The notes beneath the pieces were generated by a model that saw only the letters and a program-made list of their open reading frames with translations, did no database searches and was not told where the DNA came from. From CAYFUF01 sp964346245 (GTDB lineage: Bacteria > Bacillota > Clostridia > Tissierellales > Peptoniphilaceae): DNA of 24,368 bases. Below, in pieces: positions 6,611 through 14,979 of this stretch (position 1 is the stretch's first letter; each line of letters opens with the position of its first letter). Position numbers and translations under genes: made by a program. The stretch is taken from NCBI GenBank assembly GCA_964346245.1, contig CAYFUF010000021.1:1-24368 (forward strand), read 5' to 3'.

Positions 6611-8110
6611 CTACACCGACTTGACCACCCGAATTCTCTTGGGCATCTCTTTTGATGAGGAGATGACCCGAATGCCTTCCTCTTCCAGCTGGTGGAAGCG
6701 CTGCAAGACGTCGGTATCAATGACTTCGCCAGGCGTTAGTAGGGGAATCCCTGGTGGATAGGCCCAGGCATATTCGCTGCAGATGCGGCCTCTAGCTTCA
6801 TCGACAGCAACGAATTCTCTATCACCTTCTAAAGCGTCCAAAACAGAGACTTCCCTCCGTGGGATAGCAGGGAAGATAGCCGGGTCTTTGTGGTCGACCG
6901 CCTCTAGTTTTTGGTCCAAGGCAAGAAGGGCATCAGCTAAGAGGGTAAAGCCAATCTCTTCATCACCGATGGTGGCCATCCCCATAGCGTAATTACCATA
7001 GGCCATCTCCAGTTCCAACCGATATTCCTCTCGCAAAATGTTCTTGAGGTCCATACCGGTGATTTTTGTCTTGATCGTGGAGATGACAATCTTGGATGGA
7101 TCAAATTGGTAGAAGGTGGGGTGGTTTTCTATGCTGTCATCACCCATGCAAAGAACCTGCAGCTTGTCCAATCCCTTCATCTTTTGGGAGAAAGCGTTCA
7201 GGCGGTCGTAGAGAATGACGTGTTCTCTCAGGCCGTTTGCTTGCAGGTAGAGGATGCATTCATCGATGGAGGCTAACAGGAGGTGAGATGGAGAGGTGGT
7301 CTCAAAGACAGCCAAATTGTGGCGCATGGTGTCGGCATCTACACGGTCAGACAGGTGGATGATAGCAGTAGAGGTCAAGGAAGGAAGTGTCTTATGGAGG
7401 CTTTCAATGACGATATCGGCTCCACAGGCAATGGCATGTTTAAACAATTGGGGAGCATAGCGGAAATGAGCTCCATGGGCTTGATCAACTTGCAGTAGAG
7501 CACCATGCTTGTGGCATATCTCAGCGATTGTTTCGATATCCGACACAACACCTTCGAAAGTGGGCGAAGTGATGGCAACTAAGCTCGTTTCTGGATTATC
7601 TTCCAAGGCTTTACGAATAGTATCGGGATTCACCGACCCATACATGCCAAAGGTTTCATCCACATCTGGGGAGATGAAGACGGGGTTCAAATCGCAAATC
7701 TCTATTGCATGGTAGGAAGACTTGTGGGCGTTGCGGCCAATGATAATGGTATCGCGACGCTTGGTTGCCGTTCGGATACCTGCTAATATGCCGCCAGATG
7801 ATCCGTTAATCATATAAAAGGAATGTGCTGCGCCGAAGGATTCAGCGACATCTTCTTGGTGCTTCTTAATAGGTCCGATTGGAGCATGGAGATTCTCCAT
7901 CCCTTCACTCTCCGTCATATCTAGGGAGAGGTTAAGACGGTCACCGAACTTCTTGGTGTTACGCTTGTGCCCCGGCATATGGAAGGGGTAGATATCGCTA
8001 GCTGAATAGGATGCCATACCTTCGTAAACCGATTGGAACACTTTGTTACTATCCCAATCTTCCGTGGGACGATTCTCTGGTAAAATGTATTTGTTAGCTT
8101 GTGTTGTCAA
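6611..8110 (-). CDS. Orn/Lys/Arg decarboxylase (PLP fold type I)
   Basis: 499 residues from the chosen TTG start. The protein probably decarboxylates lysine, ornithine or arginine to a diamine or agmatine in the cytoplasm. Family motifs are PFHMPGHKR (42-50), NGSSGG (102-107, phosphate site), VDQAHGAH (208-215, Asp to the pyridine nitrogen) and SLHKTLPSLTSTA with the Schiff-base lysine at 240. It is the shorter form lacking the N-terminal response-regulator-like wing domain. The reading frame stays open to 8167, with an in-frame ATG at 8140, but only the TTG at 8110 has a ribosome site (8116-8122, 5-nt spacing). Which amino acid is used cannot be told. No terminator is seen before scfA 78 nt downstream, so read-through into scfA is possible. 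Confidence 0.88.
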   Translation of the reverse strand: MTTQANKYILPENRPTEDWDSNKVFQSVYEGMASYSASDIYPFHMPGHKRNTKKFGDRLNLSLDMTESEGMENLHAPIGPIKKHQEDVAESFGAAHSFYMINGSSGGILAGIRTATKRRDTIIIGRNAHKSSYHAIEICDLNPVFISPDVDETFGMYGSVNPDTIRKALEDNPETSLVAITSPTFEGVVSDIETIAEICHKHGALLQVDQAHGAHFRYAPQLFKHAIACGADIVIESLHKTLPSLTSTAIIHLSDRVDADTMRHNLAVFETTSPSHLLLASIDECILYLQANGLREHVILYDRLNAFSQKMKGLDKLQVLCMGDDSIENHPTFYQFDPSKIVISTIKTKITGMDLKNILREEYRLELEMAYGNYAMGMATIGDEEIGFTLLADALLALDQKLEAVDHKDPAIFPAIPRREVSVLDALEGDREFVAVDEARGRICSEYAWAYPPGIPLLTPGEVIDTDVLQRFHQLEEEGIRVISSSKEMPKRIRVVKSV

Positions 8111-8115
8111 AGGAA

Positions 8116-8122
8116 CCTCCTC
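8116..8122 (-). promoter_or_regulatory. Ribosome binding site fixing a TTG start
   Basis: Minus-strand GAGGAGG ends 5 nt before the TTG at 8110. The two other in-frame candidates (ATG at 8140, TTG at 8167) lack any Shine-Dalgarno sequence, so this site decides the decarboxylase start. Confidence 0.7.
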
Positions 8123-8220
8123 ATCTACGTTACTGCTCATTATAGCCAGTAAAGTTTGCTGACTCAACTAGGTGCGATAAAGGGTCTATACTTTTCATGA
8201 TTCTTTTTCATGGAATAAAC

Positions 8221-8249
8221 TTGCCAAGCGGTAAGATGGGTGGTAGAAT
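8221..8249 (+). promoter_or_regulatory. Sigma-A-type promoter of the M23 endopeptidase gene
   Basis: TTGCCA (8221-8226), a 17-nt spacer, then TAGAAT (8244-8249). Transcription would start near 8256, about 90 nt before the proposed TTG start at 8346. Confidence 0.72.
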
Positions 8250-8333
8250 ACGTTACAGAAAGTTTACAAAGGAAGTTTTAGAGGCGGCAAAGTGTGGATT
8301 TTCCAATGGTTAAGCTGCATTTATTGTCGTTTT

Positions 8334-8338
8334 GGAGG
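8334..8338 (+). promoter_or_regulatory. Ribosome binding site fixing a TTG start
   Basis: GGAGG lies 7 nt before the in-frame TTG at 8346. The longest frame starts at a GTG (8292) without a comparable site, and the signal peptide begins exactly at the TTG. Confidence 0.72.
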
Positions 8339-8345
8339 ATACAAA

Positions 8346-9677
8346 TTGTTTAAGGAAAGACGATTATCTACGAGGATTAAAGTCGCGCTGTTTAGCGGGA
8401 CATTTTTATTTGCATCATTTGTTGGTGGCAGCCTAGCAAGGGCGGATGAGGACCACCTAAACACTGAATTGAAAGTAAAAGTTAGCCTACCAACATTTGG
8501 TTTGGTCGAAACAGAGAAAGGGCTTCACTTTTTTGATCCAGATACAAACTCTGTTTTAAGGGACAGCTTCAAAGTCTTCCAAGGCAAGACCTACTATTTC
8601 AATAGTGAAGGCAACGCGATATCCGGTCTGTGGGAGGATCCTACCGATAGGAGTTTGCTCTACTTTGACGAAGAGGACCACAGCCAATTGAAAAAGTCCT
8701 GGAAGTCTTTAGGTAAGGACACTTACTACTTCGATGAGCGGGGCAAGGCGCTTAGAGGATTGCAGACGGAAATCAAGGGAGGGGAAGTCTACTACTTCTA
8801 TTCCGACCACAGGCAAGCTAAAGACTATCTCTACCATAGGGGCGAGGACATTTACTTTTTTTGTCCTGATGGCAGAGGGGCAACGGGCTTGCAAGTAGAC
8901 CCTAAAACGAATAAGCACTACTACTTCGATGAGCTGACCCATAAGGCTGTTAAGAACACAGCTAAAGAGATTGGCCAAGATAGCTATTATTTCACTGCTG
9001 ATGGGTCTGCCCTAACAGGCTCCTACCAAGATCAAGAGGGCAATCTCTATTTTTATGATACAAAGACAGCTAAGATGCTAAAGAATGAGTGGCAGGTGCA
9101 TGAGCATTCGACTTATTACTTTGGTGCTGATGGGAAAGCAGTGAAAGGCTTTTTGGATATCCCTGAAACGAATAGTCGTTACTATTTCGATCCAGTAACC
9201 AGCCAGCAAGTCAAGAATACGGAAATTCAGGTTGGAGATTATCTTTATCCCATCGATGAAGAGGGCCTAGTAGGGCCTGGGGAGTTGGTAGCTTATATAT
9301 GGCCCACCGACAAGGTGGATATTACCTCCTACTTCGGTTACCGTTGGCACCCCATCTTCGGCGGTTACCGCTTCCACGATGGTATTGATCTAGCAGACGG
9401 TTACGGGTCAAACATCTATGCAGTCAGCAAGGGAACAGTAATTACCACATCCTACAATAGCGGTCTAGGTTACTATGTACAGATTCGCCACGACGACGGC
9501 AGCCAAACCACCTACGCCCACCTGTCGAGCTTCAACACCAGTGAAGGTTCAAGGGTTAGCCAAGGACAGGTTATTGGTTACATGGGTTCAACGGGAAACA
9601 GTACGGGTAGCCACCTCCATTTTGAAGTGCTGAATGCAAACGGCCAATTGGTAGACCCTTTGAGTGTCCTACCATAG
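8346..9677 (+). CDS. Secreted M23 peptidoglycan endopeptidase with wall-binding-like repeats
   Basis: 443 residues from the TTG. A signal peptide (basic MFKERRLSTRIK, hydrophobic core, ARA cleavage site about residue 33) is followed by five repeats of about 44 residues (about 81-300). They alternate YYF..DG.A..GL and YYFD......K and resemble choline/glucan-binding (CW_binding) repeats. The C-terminal M23 LytM-type domain has the full catalytic set: H344-x3-D348, H392 (AHLS) and H423-L-H425 (SHLHFE), so an active zinc endopeptidase cutting wall peptide bridges is expected. The repeats mostly lack the GW tryptophans of true choline-binding modules, so the ligand is uncertain. The gene has its own promoter (8221-8249) and terminator (9729-9775) and stands alone. 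Confidence 0.9.
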   Translation: MFKERRLSTRIKVALFSGTFLFASFVGGSLARADEDHLNTELKVKVSLPTFGLVETEKGLHFFDPDTNSVLRDSFKVFQGKTYYFNSEGNAISGLWEDPTDRSLLYFDEEDHSQLKKSWKSLGKDTYYFDERGKALRGLQTEIKGGEVYYFYSDHRQAKDYLYHRGEDIYFFCPDGRGATGLQVDPKTNKHYYFDELTHKAVKNTAKEIGQDSYYFTADGSALTGSYQDQEGNLYFYDTKTAKMLKNEWQVHEHSTYYFGADGKAVKGFLDIPETNSRYYFDPVTSQQVKNTEIQVGDYLYPIDEEGLVGPGELVAYIWPTDKVDITSYFGYRWHPIFGGYRFHDGIDLADGYGSNIYAVSKGTVITTSYNSGLGYYVQIRHDDGSQTTYAHLSSFNTSEGSRVSQGQVIGYMGSTGNSTGSHLHFEVLNANGQLVDPLSVLP

Positions 9678-9728
9678 ATGACAAGACAAGAATACAAAAG
9701 AGGCTAAAGTTAAGCTCTCTACAATAGT

Positions 9729-9775
9729 GAGGGGTGCGACAGAAGAAGAACATTCTGCCGCACCCCTCTTATTTT
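9729..9775 (+). terminator. Terminator of the M23 endopeptidase gene
   Basis: A 10-bp GC-rich stem extended past one mismatch by 5 bp (9729-9744 with 9753-9768), 8-nt loop, then TTATTTT. Confidence 0.85.
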
Positions 9776-9826
9776 CCCTTAGGTGTAGTTACATAAGACT
9801 ATGATATATGCTAAACTAAAGTTTGG

Positions 9827-10428
9827 GTAGACGTTAGGGAGGTAAGCGAGGCAATTGCCAAGATTCGTGCGGATAAGACCGACCTCATTGTATCCACCCT
9901 TTATGTGGTTTCTGAGACGCAGAAACTGGAGGGTGTCATTTCCATCAGATAGCTATTGACTGCTGAGGATGATGAGGTATTGGAAGATATCATGACGATG
10001 CTATGGATATCGCCGATGAAGAGACCACCGAGGACTTTGAAAAGATGGCCGCTATGCAGCCTTCTGAAAAGACCTACTTTGCTACAGACCCCATCTAACA
10101 TGCTAAAAACAGGATGCCTTGGCTAATCTTCCTATTAATATCCGGCATGTTTAACGGTTGGGTCCTCAGTCAGTTCGAGGGGGCCTTCACCAAGATGGCA
10201 ATCTTGGTCACCTTTATCCCCATACTGATGGGCACGGGCGGAAACGTAGGAATCTCTATCTTCACTCTGGTTAACCTATCTGAAATTATTGGTGGAGTCC
10301 TTCCCTTGATTGCGAAGAAGTTGAATTTGGACCCAGCCTTGATGGCGTCTCCTTTAATTTCAACGATTACAGATACCGCTAGTTTAGTCATCTACTTTAC
10401 GATTGCTAAGTTGATTTTGGGCTTGTAA
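9827..10428 (+). pseudogene. mgtE: Decayed magnesium transporter mgtE
   Basis: Pieces of an MgtE Mg2+ channel are readable in two frames. The first is a CBS-domain segment (EVSEAIAKIRADKTDL, then LYVVSETQKLEGVISI), interrupted by TAG at 9950-9952. After a frame change near 9997 comes the connecting-helix motif TTEDFEKMAAMQPSEKTYF, then TAA at 10096-10098, then the pore region (KNRMPWLIFLLISG, MGTGGNVG) and the C-terminal helix (LDPALMASPL.STI.D..SL.IYF.IAKL). Missing are the whole N domain, most of CBS2 and roughly 80 residues between MGTGGNVG and the last helices. The 104-codon open frame at 10114-10428 is the surviving tail, not a separate gene. With two stops, a frame shift and at least three deletions, restoration is impossible. 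Confidence 0.88.
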
Positions 10429-10460
10429 AGTTAACTTCAATTGTCTCAACAGACACATAA

Positions 10461-10492
10461 AAAGGGCTTTGAATGCACATTCAAAGCCCTTT
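10461..10492. terminator. Bidirectional terminator, mainly for the FMN reductase
   Basis: A perfect 14-bp stem (10461-10474 with 10479-10492) has a 4-nt loop. The minus-strand side continues with T-rich sequence, suiting the reductase gene whose stop is 23 nt away; the plus side closes the mgtE remnant. Confidence 0.88.
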
Positions 10493-10514
10493 CAAAAATT
10501 GTTGGAATAGTTAA

Positions 10515-11072
10515 TTAGTTTTTACCTGTAATCATCTTGAAGTGGTCGACGTAAGCATCGACGAAGTTCTGCAAGAACTCTCTCGTCTTTTCGACGACAT
10601 GACCATTTTCATCAACGCTATTAGCCATGTCTGATAGGTAGACCTCTGGTTGCTGCATTGGAATCATATCGGTGAAGACGAAAGTTTGCCTTAGGGTGTG
10701 GTTTGCCGCCATTGCACCAGTTGAACCCATGGTAGCAGAAGCTACTGCTACTGGCTTTTTCGTCCACTTATTGTGGCCATAAGGGCGGGAACCAACATCG
10801 ATGGCATTCTTTAAGACGCCAGGTACTGAGCGGTTGTATTCTGGTGTAAAGAAGATGAAGCCCTCGTAGTCGTCAAGTGCATTGCGAAAGTCCACGTAAG
10901 ATTGTGGGGGATTCCCGCTATCAATGTCTTCATTGTAGTGCTCCAGTTGGCCAATTTCGATGAATTCTGCCTCGTATCCTTCAGGGAACATTCCTTGAAC
11001 AGCCTCAGCAACTTTTCTGTTAAAGGATTCCTTTCGTAAAGAACCTACAATTAATCCGATTTTTGTTGCCAT
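10515..11072 (-). CDS. NADPH-dependent FMN reductase family protein
   Basis: 185 residues, flavodoxin-like fold. The FMN phosphate loop GSLRKESFN is at residues 10-18, and the flavin-ring/dimer motif TPEYNRSVPGVLKNAID is at 76-92, followed by SRP. Relatives reduce FMN, quinones, azo dyes or chromate with NAD(P)H in the cytoplasm; the physiological substrate here is unknown. AAGGAGG lies just upstream of the ATG. The gene diverges from the ABC exporter operon across a 249-nt AT-rich gap with an inverted repeat in its probable -35 region (11112-11142). A drug- or redox-responsive regulator acting there would be consistent, but no regulator gene is adjacent. Confidence 0.9.
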   Translation of the reverse strand: MATKIGLIVGSLRKESFNRKVAEAVQGMFPEGYEAEFIEIGQLEHYNEDIDSGNPPQSYVDFRNALDDYEGFIFFTPEYNRSVPGVLKNAIDVGSRPYGHNKWTKKPVAVASATMGSTGAMAANHTLRQTFVFTDMIPMQQPEVYLSDMANSVDENGHVVEKTREFLQNFVDAYVDHFKMITGKN

Positions 11073-11111
11073 ATTTTCCTCCTTGTATGTGAATCAAAAA
11101 TTATATGTTAG

Positions 11112-11142
11112 AATCAAGTGACAAAATCCCTTTGTCTTGATT
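11112..11142 (-). promoter_or_regulatory. Inverted repeat operator candidate upstream of the FMN reductase
   Basis: AATCAAG-(TG)-ACAAA at 11112-11125 pairs with TTTGTCTTGATT at 11131-11142: a 12-bp dyad with a 2-nt bulge and a 5-nt centre. A minus-strand TATAAT (11100-11105) lies 7 nt away, so the dyad spans the -35 area of the reductase promoter. The -35 hexamer itself is poor, as in regulated promoters. The repeat is seen; operator function is inferred. Confidence 0.45.
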
Positions 11143-11216
11143 ATCCAGTCATATATATAGCCAAGCTAAACGTTATTAAACAAAAATACAACTAATTAGA
11201 TGTATTTATTTTTTAT

Positions 11217-11245
11217 TTGTAAAAGCGTGTGACTATCCTTATATT
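11217..11245 (+). promoter_or_regulatory. Promoter of the ABC exporter operon
   Basis: TTGTAA (11217-11222), 17 nt, TATATT (11240-11245). The leader to the ATG at 11322 is about 70 nt. Confidence 0.6.
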
Positions 11246-11321
11246 AGGGTAATGTACAATGAGCTACTAAAACTAAATCCGCCTGTCGATAGACGGTTAA
11301 TTAATCCTTTGAGGAGTATAA

Positions 11322-13094
11322 ATGAAAAGTTTTAAAACGATAGTTCCATTTTTAAAAATGAAACGGGGGCAGTACATATTCGGTATCATCATGCTCATTC
11401 TGGTCGATGCCGTGAACCTGCTGATTCCCCAATTATTTCGAATATTCTCGGACCTGGTTGTCTCTGGAGAGTTGACTAGGCAAGCTCTGCTAAAACTGAT
11501 TTTCTTCTTTGCAGCCTCGGGTCTCTTTATGGCTTTTGGCCGCTATATCTGGCGAAACGCCCTATTTGGGACCAGCAGGGAATTGGAGTACTGGCTTAGG
11601 GATAAGCTGATGAAAAAGTACCTGCAGATGGATGCCACTTACTTTAATCATCACCGGACTGGCGACCTTATGGCCCATGCTACCAACGACGTGCAAAATG
11701 TCCGCATGTCCATGGGTGGAGGCATCATGATGGTCACGGACTCTTTGTTCATGACAATCTTTACGGTGGTCATGATGGTATGGACGGTGGGCGTGAAGAA
11801 TGCCTTGATTGCTTTAGTCTCTTTGCCCTTTTTGACCATGGCAGTCATCCTCATCTCGAAGCCTATCCGTAATCGGAACACGGAGGTGCAAAATAGCTTT
11901 TCTAATTTGACGACAGAGGTTCAGGAGAACCTGTCTGGTATACGTGTTATCAAGGCTTTTGCTACTGAAGATAACCGGGCTGAATCCTTTGCCAAGGCAA
12001 ATGATGATTACCGCAGGAAGAATATCCGCTTAGCCCGACTCGACGGCCTCTTTAATCCGCTCATTATGTTCATATCGGGCATTAGCTTTGTTGTCTTCAT
12101 CTATTATGGGTCAAGGGAGATTGTCGCCCAGCGGATGACTTTGGGTGATTTTGTTGCCATCATTAACTACCTCTATATGATCGTTTGGCCTCTTGTCGCT
12201 ATGGGCATGGTCACCAACAATTTCCAGAGGGGCATATCCTCCATGAATCGCTTGAACGAGATTTTAGCTGCAAAACCAGCGGTCAAGGAAGATACTTACA
12301 CGGAAGACTTGAAGGAGGTCAAAGGCCGCATTGAGTTTAAGCATGTCTCTTTTCGTTACGGTAACGATGAGCCCTGGGTCCTCCATGATGTCAGCTTTGT
12401 GGTTGAGCCCGGACAGAGTTTGGCCATCCTTGGTAAAACAGGAATCGGTAAGTCCACCATCATTTCCCTCTTGCTTCGCCGCTATGATATCAAGGAAGGC
12501 GAGATTTTGCTTGATGGCGTGAATATCAAGCGCTTAAGTTTTGAAGACCTCTACCGGGCAATTGCCGTTGTTCCCCAAGAGAACTTCCTCTTCTCTAGAA
12601 ACATCGATCAAAATATTGCCTTCAGTGCCGATGAGGTGAATCAGGATAAGGTGGTTGAGGCAGCCCAGTTTGCTCAAGTGGATTCAGATATCGCTGAGAT
12701 GCCTGACCAATATGACACAATCGTTGGGGAGCGGGGAGTGACCTTATCAGGTGGGCAGAAGCAACGGATATCCATCGCCAGGGCCTACTACAAGGATGCA
12801 CCAATCCTTGTGCTTGATGATTCCTTATCTGCTGTCGATACAGAAACGGAAAGTAGAATACTAGATAAATTAGATGAGGTTCGAAAGACGGTGGTCATGG
12901 TCAGTCAGCGCATCTCTACCGTTCAGCATGCTAAGCAGATTATTGTCCTTGAAGATGGCAAAATCAGCCAGCGTGGTACTCATGCGGAGCTGATGGATCA
13001 GGATGGTTTCTACAGTGAACTCTATGAGCGCCAACTACTAGAAGTAGAATTGGACCAAAAGGACCGCGAGTTTAAAAAAGGATGGGAGGTCTAA
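11322..13094 (+). CDS. ABC exporter half-transporter, degenerate-site subunit (BmrC/YheI-like)
   Basis: 590 residues: a six-helix type IV exporter membrane domain (about 18-300) then a nucleotide-binding domain. Walker A is GKTGIGKS (371-378), Q-loop PQE (418-420), canonical signature LSGGQ (475-479), Walker B ILVLDD (495-500). The catalytic Glu is replaced by Asp (D500) and the H-loop His by Gln (VSQR, Q529). These replacements define the degenerate ATP site of heterodimeric multidrug exporters (BmrCD, EfrCD, LmrCD types). It pairs with the product of the next gene, whose ribosome site (GGGAGG) lies within the end of this gene; only one base separates stop and start. Likely role: drug or lipid efflux from the inner leaflet; substrate unknown. 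Confidence 0.92.
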   Translation: MKSFKTIVPFLKMKRGQYIFGIIMLILVDAVNLLIPQLFRIFSDLVVSGELTRQALLKLIFFFAASGLFMAFGRYIWRNALFGTSRELEYWLRDKLMKKYLQMDATYFNHHRTGDLMAHATNDVQNVRMSMGGGIMMVTDSLFMTIFTVVMMVWTVGVKNALIALVSLPFLTMAVILISKPIRNRNTEVQNSFSNLTTEVQENLSGIRVIKAFATEDNRAESFAKANDDYRRKNIRLARLDGLFNPLIMFISGISFVVFIYYGSREIVAQRMTLGDFVAIINYLYMIVWPLVAMGMVTNNFQRGISSMNRLNEILAAKPAVKEDTYTEDLKEVKGRIEFKHVSFRYGNDEPWVLHDVSFVVEPGQSLAILGKTGIGKSTIISLLLRRYDIKEGEILLDGVNIKRLSFEDLYRAIAVVPQENFLFSRNIDQNIAFSADEVNQDKVVEAAQFAQVDSDIAEMPDQYDTIVGERGVTLSGGQKQRISIARAYYKDAPILVLDDSLSAVDTETESRILDKLDEVRKTVVMVSQRISTVQHAKQIIVLEDGKISQRGTHAELMDQDGFYSELYERQLLEVELDQKDREFKKGWEV

Positions 13095-13095
13095 G

Positions 13096-14901
13096 ATGCA
13101 GAAGAAAAAAGGAAATCTAAGACGTCTATATGCCTATGCTATCCCTTACCTGCCATGGTTTGTTCTCGCTTTATCCTTAATCTTGGTCTCTACGATGACT
13201 TCATTAATCCAGCCTGTTTTGGTTCAACGATTAATCGATGGCGAGATTACCAACCTAGCAGGTCCAGGCCTAAGTGAGGCAGCGACACAAGCCAACATTA
13301 GCGGGATTACTAACACCGTTCTCTTGTATCTGGCAATGATTATTACTACCTTTGTTGCAACCTATTCGGCTACCTATACCTTGAATTGGGTGGGACAGAG
13401 AATACTCCGAGGAATTCGCCAGGATCTCTACACCCATATTGTCCACTTGCCAATGAAGTTCTTCGATGAGAATGCTATCGGGTCTACGGTAACTAGAGTG
13501 ACCAACGATACGGAAACTTTGAATGAGATGTTTACTACCGTATTGTCCAACATCTTCAACAATATCTTTTCACTGACCGGCATTATTCTTATCATGTATT
13601 CCTTAGATGCAGGTTTAGCTAATTTGGTGGTTATCCTTACACCCTTCATCGTATTGATTTCGGTTGTCTTTCGCCGAGCTATCCGAAAAGTTTATGAGAA
13701 GCAGAGAAGAATCCTGTCCAATATCAATGCTAAGCTATCCGAGAACATCTCTGGAATGAGCATCATCCAGCAGTTCCGTAAGCAGCAATCCATCTACGAC
13801 GAGTTTAATGAGGAGAACTCAAGATTCCTCCGCGTTGGCCGACAAGAGGTCAAGTATTTTTCTATCTACCGTCCTGCTATTGAAATTGTTCGAACACTAG
13901 GCATCTGCCTCTTGATTTGGTTTGGTGGACACGGTTACCTTCGAGGACTCTTGACCTTCGGTGTGCTCTATGCTTTTGTTGACTACATCCAACGCTTCTA
14001 TCAACCGATCTTGAATCTGGCGGAGACTTTCAATGTTATTCAGTCCGCTATGACATCAACGAGGAGAATCTTCCGCTTAATGGATGAAGTGGAGGAGGAG
14101 AACTTAGGCGGCATCCGTATACCTCAAGGCGGTTTAACGGGTAAGATTGAGTTTGATCAGGTCTGGTTCACTTATGATGACCCCGCCAGCGACGATGTGG
14201 AATGGATATTAAAGGATGTTTCCTTCACGATTGAAGCTGGTCAGTTTGTTGCTTTCGTTGGGGCAACGGGGGCAGGGAAGACGACCATCATGAGTTTGAT
14301 CAGCCGTTTTTATAAGGTAACTAAGGGACAGATACTAGTGGACGGCGTGAATATCGAAGATTACGATATACACGACCTGCGCCGGGAAGTCGGCGTAGTA
14401 CAACAGGATGTCTTTATGTTTACTGGCGATATCATGGGCAATATCCGTTTGGGTCGGGAAAATGTGAGCGAGCAAGATGCCATTGAAGCAGCCAAAAAAG
14501 TAAATGTTGACCAGTTTATCCAGAGGCTGAAAAAGGGGTATCATCATGAAGTAACAGAGAGGGGTTCTACCTTATCAGCTGGTCAGAGGCAGCTCTTGTC
14601 TTTTGCTCGAACCATCTCCTCAGAGCCCAGTGTGCTCATACTGGATGAGGCAACGGCGAATATCGATACGGAAACCGAAGAGCTCATCCAGGACGCTATC
14701 ATCAAGATGACAAAGAATAGGACGACATTGGCGGTTGCTCACCGAATTTCTACGATAGCGGATGCGGACAACATCATTGTCATGCACCACGGCCGCCTAG
14801 CAGAACAGGGAAACCGGGACGAGCTCATCGCTAAGGATGGCCTTTTCCGTGTGCTTTATGATCTCCAGTATAAAAGTCCAGCTGAAAGTGGCATAAACTA
14901 A
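13096..14901 (+). CDS. ABC exporter half-transporter, consensus-site subunit (BmrD/YheH-like)
   Basis: 601 residues with the membrane domain at about 18-320 and the ATPase domain after about 350. Walker A is GATGAGKTT (389-397), Q-loop VVQQD, signature LSAGQ (493-497), Walker B VLILDE with catalytic E518, and H-loop H549 (VAHRIST). Its Walker motifs pair with the partner's LSGGQ to form the hydrolytic site, while its own altered LSAGQ faces the partner's degenerate Walker B: a textbook asymmetric heterodimer. An extracellular insertion of about 25 residues lies between helices 1 and 2 (about 50-75). The gene is translationally coupled to the upstream gene. No terminator is seen after it, but a new promoter at 14932 serves the next gene. 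Confidence 0.92.
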   Translation: MQKKKGNLRRLYAYAIPYLPWFVLALSLILVSTMTSLIQPVLVQRLIDGEITNLAGPGLSEAATQANISGITNTVLLYLAMIITTFVATYSATYTLNWVGQRILRGIRQDLYTHIVHLPMKFFDENAIGSTVTRVTNDTETLNEMFTTVLSNIFNNIFSLTGIILIMYSLDAGLANLVVILTPFIVLISVVFRRAIRKVYEKQRRILSNINAKLSENISGMSIIQQFRKQQSIYDEFNEENSRFLRVGRQEVKYFSIYRPAIEIVRTLGICLLIWFGGHGYLRGLLTFGVLYAFVDYIQRFYQPILNLAETFNVIQSAMTSTRRIFRLMDEVEEENLGGIRIPQGGLTGKIEFDQVWFTYDDPASDDVEWILKDVSFTIEAGQFVAFVGATGAGKTTIMSLISRFYKVTKGQILVDGVNIEDYDIHDLRREVGVVQQDVFMFTGDIMGNIRLGRENVSEQDAIEAAKKVNVDQFIQRLKKGYHHEVTERGSTLSAGQRQLLSFARTISSEPSVLILDEATANIDTETEELIQDAIIKMTKNRTTLAVAHRISTIADADNIIVMHHGRLAEQGNRDELIAKDGLFRVLYDLQYKSPAESGIN

Positions 14902-14931
14902 CCCAATCTTTACAATATAACCACGACTTTG

Positions 14932-14940
14932 TGGTATAGT
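14932..14940 (+). promoter_or_regulatory. Extended -10 promoter of the Bax-inhibitor-1-like gene
   Basis: TGG directly before TATAGT (14935-14940) forms an extended -10 element; no good -35 is seen. A short dyad (CCAC/GTGG, 14921-14934) overlaps it. The implied transcription start near 14947 lies after the upstream in-frame ATG (14929), supporting the start at 14980. Confidence 0.5.
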
Positions 14941-14979
14941 ATTCCTATACAAAGCTATATGTTGCTAAAGGAGAATGTT

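Noticed and set aside
8292..8345. GTG start of the endopeptidase 18 codons upstream
   Set aside because: It would put CIYC and aromatic residues before the basic signal-peptide start, and the real GGAGG site lies inside this stretch.
10114..10428. Independent 104-codon membrane protein gene
   Set aside because: Its sequence is the C-terminal part of MgtE, continuous in frame with upstream mgtE fragments across a stop, and it has no ribosome site.
14929..14979. Upstream ATG of the BI-1-like protein
   Set aside because: No ribosome site, and it overlaps the extended -10 promoter, so it would lie before the transcription start.
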